Positions 59,078-64,000 of a DNA stretch of 64,000 bases are shown here, piece after piece. The stretch covers positions 1-64,000 of the forward strand of contig JAEYDD010000067.1 in the NCBI GenBank assembly GCA_023404095.1, given 5' to 3'. Made by a program: the position numbers and the translations under genes. The notes under the pieces were generated by a model. It saw nothing but the letters and a program-made list of their open reading frames with translations. It did not search any database and had not been told where the DNA came from. The first letter of the stretch is position 1; each line of letters starts with the position of its first letter. The DNA comes from Pseudomonadota bacterium (GTDB lineage: Bacteria > Pseudomonadota > Alphaproteobacteria > Rhizobiales > Rhizobiaceae).

Positions 59078-60646
59078 ATGGCCGCACCCGCAGGTTCCGC
59101 AATCGATCTTTCTGCCGCGCTCGTTCTCGCGCCGGCCCCGCTTGCCGACTGGCTGGTCATCCTGCCGGTCGCCTGGTGCCTGCTGAGCGGCGCCGTGCTG
59201 CTGATGCTGCGCAAGAACCTGCACATCCAGCCGCTGCTGGCCATCCTGGCGCTCGCGGTCCTGGTGGTGCTGGACGGCCTGCTTCTGTGGCGCGTCGTCG
59301 ATGGCGGCCCGCTGACCATGGTCATGGGCCGCTGGTTGCCGCCCTTCGGAATCGCCTTCACCGCCGATCTCACCGGCGCCCTGTTTGCGCTGGTCTCGGC
59401 GCTCGTGGCACTGGCCGGCGGCGTCTTCGCCGTGCAGAACATCGACGGCTCCGGCCGCCGCTACGGCTTCTATCCGTTCCTGCTGCTTTTGATGGCGGGC
59501 GTGTCCGGCGCGTTCCTGACCGGCGACATCTTCAATCTTTACGTCTGGTTCGAGGTGCTGCTGATTTCGTCCTTCGGTCTGCTCGTGCTCGGTTCCGAGC
59601 CGAAGCAGATCGACGGGGCGGTGAAATATGCCTTCCTCAACCTGGTGGCGACGACGCTTTTTCTGATCGCGGTCGGCTATCTCTACGGGCTGTTCGGCAC
59701 GCTCAACATGGCCGACATCGCCATCAAGGCGGCCGAGCGGCGGGCGGACCTGCCCCTGATGACACTGGCCACCCTGTTCGTCCTCGCCTTCGGCATGAAG
59801 GCGGCGGCCTTCCCGGTCAATTTCTGGCTGCCCGCCTCCTATCATACCCCGCGCATCGTCGTGTCCGCGCTGTTCGCCGGGCTTCTGACCAAGGTCGGCA
59901 TCTATTCTCTCCTGCGCGTCATGGTCATGCTGTTTCCCGTCGAACGGGAGGAACTGAGCTTCGTCATCGCGGTGGCGGCGGTGGCGACCATGATCCTCGG
60001 CGCGCTCGGTGCCATCGGCCAGAGCGACATCCGCCGTCTGCTCGGCTATCTCGTGGTCTCCGGCATCGGGGTGATGCTGGCCGGCATTGCCGTGGGCGGC
60101 CCCGGGGGCGTCGGCGGCGCGATCTTCTATGCGCTCCATTCGATGGTGGTAATGACGGCGCTCTATATGGCAAGCGGCGTGGCGGGCCGGCTGTCGGGCA
60201 CCTTCGACCTCAACGGGGCGGGCGGGCTTTATGGCCGCGCGGCCTGTTTCTCCGCCCTGTCGCTCGTCCTGTTCCTGTCGGTCGCAGGCATGCCGCCCTT
60301 TTCCGGCTTCTGGCCGAAGGTGATGGTAGCAAAGGCTGCGATCGATATCGGCGCGTGGTGGCTGGCAGGCTCGGTCCTTCTCACCGGCTTCCTGACGATG
60401 ATCGCGGTCGGTCGCGTCTGGGCGCTTGCCTACTGGCGGCCGGCGGCTGCGCCGGCGGGTGAGGGGGCGCTCGCGGCAACAGGGCCGGGGGCTGCGGCTG
60501 TCCTGCCGCTATCCGCACTCGTGCTCGTTACCGTGATGGTCGGCCTGTTCCCCGATCCGCTGCTGTCGCAGATCCAGGCGGCGGCGGGCCTGCTGGCCGA
60601 CCCCTCCGCCTATGTCGATTCCGTCTTCCCGCATGGAGCGCGATGA
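59078..60646 (+). CDS. mrpD: Monovalent cation/H+ antiporter subunit D
   Basis: A 522-residue NuoM/N-like membrane protein with about fourteen hydrophobic segments. Channel motifs include GDIFNLYVWFEVLLISSFGLLVL with the conserved Glu, and AFGMKAAAFPVNFWLPASYHTPRIVVSALFAGLLTKVGIYSLLR with Lys residues in MKAAAFPVNFWLP and LLTKVG. The proton-pumping antiporter half of the complex. The start lies 6 bp after mrpC; the end overlaps mrpE by 4 bp. Confidence 0.95.
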   Translation: MAAPAGSAIDLSAALVLAPAPLADWLVILPVAWCLLSGAVLLMLRKNLHIQPLLAILALAVLVVLDGLLLWRVVDGGPLTMVMGRWLPPFGIAFTADLTGALFALVSALVALAGGVFAVQNIDGSGRRYGFYPFLLLLMAGVSGAFLTGDIFNLYVWFEVLLISSFGLLVLGSEPKQIDGAVKYAFLNLVATTLFLIAVGYLYGLFGTLNMADIAIKAAERRADLPLMTLATLFVLAFGMKAAAFPVNFWLPASYHTPRIVVSALFAGLLTKVGIYSLLRVMVMLFPVEREELSFVIAVAAVATMILGALGAIGQSDIRRLLGYLVVSGIGVMLAGIAVGGPGGVGGAIFYALHSMVVMTALYMASGVAGRLSGTFDLNGAGGLYGRAACFSALSLVLFLSVAGMPPFSGFWPKVMVAKAAIDIGAWWLAGSVLLTGFLTMIAVGRVWALAYWRPAAAPAGEGALAATGPGAAAVLPLSALVLVTVMVGLFPDPLLSQIQAAAGLLADPSAYVDSVFPHGAR

Positions 60647-61119
60647 TGAAGCTGGTCATTCCCGCAGTGGTGTTTGCCCTGGTCTGGGCGGCCGTTACCG
60701 GCAGCGTGTCGCCGCTCAACGTGATCCTCGGCTTCCTGCTCGGTCTTCTCTCGCTCTGGCTCATCCGCCGTGATTTCGCAGGCAACCGCACGGCCTTCCG
60801 CCCCTTGCGGCTTTTGGCGCTGGCGGCCCTTTTCGTCAAGGAACTGGCGCTGTCGGCCTGGCGGGTCGCCGTCCTCGTCGCAAGCCCGCGCATGGCGCTC
60901 AAGCCCGGCATCTTCGCCTTTCCGCTCACGGTCGATCGCGACATCGAGATCACGCTGCTGGCGAACCTGATCACGCTGACGCCGGGCACGCTGTCGGTCG
61001 ACGTCTCCGACGACCGCCGCTTCCTCTACGTGCACGCGCTCGACTGTTCCGATCCCGTGGCCGCCAGGCGCGACATCGCAAACGGCTTCGAGCGCAAGAT
61101 CCTGGAGGCGCTCCGTTGA
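60643..61119 (+). CDS. mrpE: Monovalent cation/H+ antiporter subunit E
   Basis: A 158-residue MnhE-type protein. Two N-terminal hydrophobic segments (VIPAVVFALVWAAVTGSVSPLNVILGFLLGLLSLWLI) are followed by a soluble domain with LLANLITLTPGTLSVDVSDDRRFLYVHALD, the family signature TLTPGTLSVD. It overlaps mrpD (ATGATGA at 60643) and abuts mrpF. Confidence 0.95.
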   Translation: MMKLVIPAVVFALVWAAVTGSVSPLNVILGFLLGLLSLWLIRRDFAGNRTAFRPLRLLALAALFVKELALSAWRVAVLVASPRMALKPGIFAFPLTVDRDIEITLLANLITLTPGTLSVDVSDDRRFLYVHALDCSDPVAARRDIANGFERKILEALR

Positions 61120-61496
61120 TGGCCGCCCAGACGATTGTCCTTGCTGCATCCTCCTTCGCGCTCTTCCTGATGTGCGTCGCCTTCTTTCTCACCGCATGGC
61201 GGGTGATCAAGGGACCGACGCTGCCGGACCGGATCGTCGCGCTCGACATGCTGGTGGCGATCGCGATCGGCTTCCTGGCCGTCATCGCCATCAAGACGGG
61301 CTTCAACCTTTACGTCGATATCGCCATATCGCTCGGACTGGTCGGCTTCCTGGCGACGGTGGCGCTTGCCCGCTTCGTCCTCAGCCAGGGCATGCCGGAG
61401 GACGATCGCGACCCGCTGGCTTCCCCGGCGACGCGCGGCGCGCAGTTGCCCGAACAGCGGCGGAAACGTTCGCCCGCCAAGAGAAGGGGGCGCTGA
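61119..61496 (+). CDS. mrpF: Monovalent cation/H+ antiporter subunit F
   Basis: A 125-residue protein with three hydrophobic segments: IVLAASSFALFLMCVAFFLTAWRVIKGPTLPDRIVALDMLVAIAIGFLAVIAI, where RVIKGPTLPDRIVALD is diagnostic of MnhF. The C-terminal ~30 residues are basic and proline-rich, longer than in many homologues. ATG 61119 overlaps the mrpE stop (TGATG). Confidence 0.94.
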   Translation: MAAQTIVLAASSFALFLMCVAFFLTAWRVIKGPTLPDRIVALDMLVAIAIGFLAVIAIKTGFNLYVDIAISLGLVGFLATVALARFVLSQGMPEDDRDPLASPATRGAQLPEQRRKRSPAKRRGR

Positions 61497-61497
61497 G

Positions 61498-61836
61498 ATG
61501 GATATCCTGCTGGCTCTTGTTGTTGCCGCGCTGCTGGTGGTCGGGGGCGTCTTTGCCTTGCTGGCTGCCATCGGCATCGTGCGGCTTCCCGATGTCTATA
61601 CGCGCATGCACGCTGCCTCCAAGGCTGGCACCGTCGGCTCCAGCCTCATGCTTATCGCCGCCGGTCTCCATGCCGGGGAGTTCGCCACCTTCGCGCGCGC
61701 CTTTGCCGGCGTGGTCTTTTTCATCCTGACAGCACCCGTTGCGGCGCATCTGGTCGCCAAGGCGGCGCACTTTGCAGGATACCGGTTGGCGCGCGGCGCG
61801 GTGTGCGACGACATGCGTGACAAGGCCAAGAACTGA
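61498..61836 (+). CDS. mrpG: Monovalent cation/H+ antiporter subunit G
   Basis: A 112-residue MnhG/PhaG protein with three hydrophobic segments. The diagnostic loop is LAAIGIVRLPDVYTRMHAASKAGTVGSSLMLIAAGLH. It ends VAAHLVAKAAHFAGYRLARG, also typical. Last gene of the operon; the start follows the mrpF stop with a 1-bp gap. No convincing intrinsic terminator is seen after it. Confidence 0.95.
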   Translation: MDILLALVVAALLVVGGVFALLAAIGIVRLPDVYTRMHAASKAGTVGSSLMLIAAGLHAGEFATFARAFAGVVFFILTAPVAAHLVAKAAHFAGYRLARGAVCDDMRDKAKN

Positions 61837-62266
61837 GCCACCGATACATTGCGACGCGGCGCCTCCGGTCGGACATATTTATCTTGCCGCTTCACCCGAA
61901 TGGGGGATGTACAAGAATCATTTGATCTGTGTCAAAATAATATTGGACTTTGCGTAAAACGATGTTATGCCACTTCAAGTAAAGCTGCTGTGTTGATTTT
62001 ACTTGCGCGACCAGCTCCAGTCTAAGTTGCGATCATTCTAAAGTGCTCTTTTTCGGGTACGGTTGTGGCAAAGATTTGGATCGGTGAGGGGCGCTTCGGA
62101 AACGGAAGTAATATTAGCTATTTGTGAAATCTGCCGCCCGGGGGAGGTCCTTTCAAGGACTCGGGCAGGTTCACCCAGCCCTGACAAGGTTAGCTTTGCG
62201 TAAGATCGCAGTTTGTTCCGCCTTCGCATGCCTTGCGATGGGCGGTTCAACCGACAGGAGAAGAAA
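61837..62266 (+). promoter_or_regulatory. Long AT-rich upstream region of mucR
   Basis: This 430-bp gap is AT-rich relative to its surroundings and has no gene. It contains a 10-nt direct repeat CTTTGCGTAA (61948-61957 and 62194-62203). An inverted repeat CAAGTAAA/TTTACTTG lies at 61976-62005 with a 14-nt spacer. A stem-loop GTCCTT-TC-AAGGAC sits at 62147-62160 inside a larger CTGCC..GGCAG fold. MucR/Ros proteins bind AT-rich DNA and repress their own genes, so this is the expected place for autoregulatory sites and possibly a structured leader. Confidence 0.5.
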
Positions 62267-62704
62267 ATGACTGAGATTTCCGACGGCAACGGCTCGAATC
62301 TGCTGGTAGAATTGACCGCCGACATCGTTGCCGCCTATGTCAGCAACCACGTCGTCCCCGTTTCCGAACTTTCGACTTTGATCGCAGATGTACACACTGC
62401 ACTGAACAACACGTCGCAACCTGTTGTTGTTGCAGAGGTGCCTGTCCCGGCGGAAAAGCCGAAGCCCCCGGTGCCGATCCGCAAGTCGGTGCAGAACGAC
62501 TACATCATCTGCCTCGAAGACGGCCAGAAATTCAAGTCGCTGAAGCGCCACCTGATGACCCACTACGGCATGACCCCCGAGGAATACCGTGAGAAGTGGG
62601 ACCTTCCGGCCGACTATCCGATGGTAGCGCCCGCCTATGCCGAGGCGCGCTCGCGTCTGGCCAAGGAGATGGGCCTCGGCCAGCGCCGCAAGGCCCGCCG
62701 CTGA
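62267..62704 (+). CDS. mucR: MucR/Ros family zinc-finger transcriptional regulator
   Basis: A 145-residue regulator. The prokaryotic zinc-finger region is YIICLEDGQKFKSLKRHLMTHYGMTPEEYREKW (~83-115) with His residues in KRHLMTHYG. The invariant MucR tail DLPADYPMVAPAYAEARSRLAKEMGLGQRRK follows. MucR controls exopolysaccharide synthesis, motility and other surface traits in rhizobia and acts as an H-NS-like silencer. The ATG at 62267 follows CAGGAG. A strong terminator lies at 62796. Confidence 0.97.
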   Translation: MTEISDGNGSNLLVELTADIVAAYVSNHVVPVSELSTLIADVHTALNNTSQPVVVAEVPVPAEKPKPPVPIRKSVQNDYIICLEDGQKFKSLKRHLMTHYGMTPEEYREKWDLPADYPMVAPAYAEARSRLAKEMGLGQRRKARR

Positions 62705-62795
62705 CGCGCATAGGCGCGTTTCCAGCGCGGTCACAACGATCAAGGCCTCCCCGATGCGCGGGCCACCCGCCTGCATGAGGAAGCCGCAAGAACCG

Positions 62796-62822
62796 AACCG
62801 GGCGTCGCGCCCGGTTTTTTTA
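62796..62822 (+). terminator. Rho-independent terminator after mucR
   Basis: AACCGGGCG (62796-62804) and CGCCCGGTT (62808-62816) pair perfectly around a TCG loop, followed by a run of at least six T. Confidence 0.88.
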
Positions 62823-62971
62823 CGCCTCGGTAGAGGAAAAAAAGCCTATTTCGGGGACGTTCGTTTACAATTTCCTTATGATTTCAATGAATGGTTGTGC
62901 TGAGACGCTTCATTCATCCCCGCTTCCTGCGTAGGGTGTATGAATAAATTCCTATAAACGGAGTGAGCATC

Positions 62972-63481
62972 ATGCACGATCCCCAGCCGGACCCACATCG
63001 AACCCCCGTTACAGTGACCGCGGCGACCGAAGGCAGCGTCCGCCGCAGTGCTAAGCGATCCCGCCGATCCCGCGGAACGGCACGCTTCGGCGCGCGCCGG
63101 AGCCGGTTTCTGTCGGTCATGCAGTCCGGCGGCGGTGCGTTCGATCGTACCGAGCCGGCCGTGCGCTCGGTCTGCCGTATTGTCCGCCAGTTGGTCGCCG
63201 AGCTTCTGGCGCTGGCCAGCGACCGGCAGATGCGCCGGCGCAACGGCCGCCGGGCGGCCGCCCATATCCGCCAGATCGCCATGTATGTCTGCCACGTGGC
63301 GCTGCAGATCTCCTTCGTGGAGATCGCAGCCGCCTTCGGCCGCGATCGCACCACCGTCAGCCACGCCTGCAATGCGGTCGAGGATCGGCGCGACGACTGC
63401 GCCTTCGACGATTTCGTCGCCACCGTCGAGCGCATCGCGCTTTCGATCTTTTCAAGCGTCGGGGCGGCCGAGCATGAGTGA
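62972..63481 (+). CDS. DnaA domain IV-like DNA-binding protein
   Basis: A 169-residue protein. The N-terminal ~55 residues are very basic (KRSRRSRGTARFGARRSRF). The C-terminal half resembles DnaA domain IV: RRNGRRAAAHIRQIAMYVCHVALQISFVEIAAAFGRDRTTVSHACNAVEDRRDD, whose GRDRTTVSHA is the DnaA-box-reading helix-turn-helix signature (DHTTVLHA in DnaA). No AAA+ ATPase domain is present. ATG 62972 follows GGAGTGAGCATC. It overlaps the next gene by 8 bp. It may bind DnaA-box-like sites as a regulator; its role is undescribed to my knowledge. Confidence 0.8.
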   Translation: MHDPQPDPHRTPVTVTAATEGSVRRSAKRSRRSRGTARFGARRSRFLSVMQSGGGAFDRTEPAVRSVCRIVRQLVAELLALASDRQMRRRNGRRAAAHIRQIAMYVCHVALQISFVEIAAAFGRDRTTVSHACNAVEDRRDDCAFDDFVATVERIALSIFSSVGAAEHE

Positions 63482-64000
63482 GAGGAAACCGACGATGCCT
63501 GCAGCCGCCGGCAGGCCACTTGCAGCGTTGCTGCGCTTTCTTGTGGCAGCGGGAAAGGCGACGATCGGCGCGGGCGATCCGCTCAGCCTCAAGGCCGAGG
63601 GCGGCCGGACGGCGACAGTAGCCGCGGACGTCGTGCGCGAAGCGCTCCGGCTTGGCTTGGCGGTCCGGAACGGCGACCAGCTGTCGGCCGCAGCCGGAAC
63701 CAGGACCTATCTGCGCCGCCTTCTGGCCGGTGCGGAAGGCTATCAGGACCAGCACCGCGACATCGCCGCGCGTACGGTCGAGACCGCCGACGGCCGCCAG
63801 GCGGTGCGGGTCAACCAGCTGGAATCGGCGCTATCGGCGCTGGCGCGCCTGAAGGACAAGGCCGGGACGCCTTATCTCAGCGAGGATGCCGTTGCCGCCG
63901 GCGAGCGCCTCGCGCGCGATTTCCTGCGGTGCGGCTTGCAGCCGCGGCTGACGATGAGCTGGGAGCCGCGTCTTGCCGGCCGCAATGGCGGTGAGCTCAG
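63474..64000 (+). CDS. DUF6456-type protein, 5' part (runs off the window)
   Basis: An open frame from ATG 63474 to the window end (175 codons, no stop). The second in-frame ATG at 63495 has AGAGGAAACCG upstream and is the likelier start. Sequence features are RPLAALLRFLVAAGKATI, a winged-helix-like AADVVREALRLGLAVRNGDQLSAAAGTRTYLRRLL, then QDQHRDIAARTVETADGRQAVRVNQLESALSALARLKDK and GERLARDFLRCGLQPRLTMSWEPRL. The last block matches the DUF6456 family that often follows the DnaA-like protein in rhizobia. It overlaps that gene by 8 bp if 63474 is used, so the two form an operon. Confidence 0.8.
   Translation, partial: MSERKPTMPAAAGRPLAALLRFLVAAGKATIGAGDPLSLKAEGGRTATVAADVVREALRLGLAVRNGDQLSAAAGTRTYLRRLLAGAEGYQDQHRDIAARTVETADGRQAVRVNQLESALSALARLKDKAGTPYLSEDAVAAGERLARDFLRCGLQPRLTMSWEPRLAGRNGGEL

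Noticed and set aside
1..64000. tRNA, rRNA, CRISPR arrays, prophage or integrative element boundaries
   Set aside because: No cloverleaf, rRNA-like sequence, regularly spaced direct repeats, integrase or phage structural genes were seen anywhere in the window.

Overview
The window looks like a chromosomal segment of a Rhizobiaceae-type alphaproteobacterium (Rhizobium, Sinorhizobium/Ensifer or Shinella-like). This rests on the high GC content, a MucR/Ros zinc-finger regulator, a seven-gene Mrp/Pha-type cation antiporter operon, a ChoX-like choline-binding protein beside a BetI-like repressor, and repeated ~115-bp palindromic intergenic elements resembling the rhizobial RIME class. Most of the sequence is ordinary metabolic, stress and regulatory housekeeping. 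I see no rRNA, tRNA, CRISPR array or prophage.

Layout. 1-4.8 kb: end of a class III nucleotide cyclase, an L,D-transpeptidase, a membrane PAS histidine kinase with a single-domain response regulator, and a divergent ohrR/ohr peroxide-resistance pair. 4.9-6.1 kb: an Xre/RES toxin-antitoxin pair. 6-12.4 kb: an ABC-F ATPase, a YoaK-type membrane protein, a HerA-like ATPase, a small unknown protein behind a perfect palindrome, and an MFS transporter. 12.56-13.8 kb: an IS110-family element inserted in a palindromic repeat; its upstream non-coding region carries short segments matching its own target and donor sequences, as expected of a bridge RNA. 13.9-23.4 kb: aldo/keto reductase and MFS pair with a divergent LysR gene, amidohydrolase, pentapeptide-repeat protein, methyltransferase, haloacid dehalogenase, alcohol dehydrogenase and aminotransferase. 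23.5-33 kb: superoxide dismutase, two c-type cytochrome genes, and two membrane PQQ-dependent dehydrogenases. Between the latter lies a GNAT acetyltransferase gene whose leader has the architecture of a transcription attenuator, with a 16-codon leader peptide rich in aromatic residues. 33-41.7 kb: GNAT, SelO, homocysteine S-methyltransferase, TetR, a BioF2-type acetyltransferase, and betI/choX followed by a coupled hydrolase. 41.8-55.7 kb: S9 peptidase, a cytochrome b561/YceI operon, polysaccharide deacetylase, a papain-like/alpha-beta hydrolase fusion, AI-2E transporter, VOC protein, Usp, DksA-like protein, HlyIII, XRE-cupin, PAT-like acetyltransferase and MsrB. 55.9-61.8 kb: mrpABCDEFG. 62.2-64 kb: mucR, a DnaA domain IV-like DNA-binding protein and a truncated DUF6456-type gene.

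Functional themes are oxidative defence (Ohr, SOD, MsrB, SelO), periplasmic sugar oxidation (two PQQ dehydrogenases), osmolyte and ion homeostasis (ChoX/BetI, Mrp) and envelope work. The two strongest items for follow-up are the self-consistent IS110 guide RNA at its insertion site and the aromatic leader-peptide attenuator upstream of the GNAT gene.
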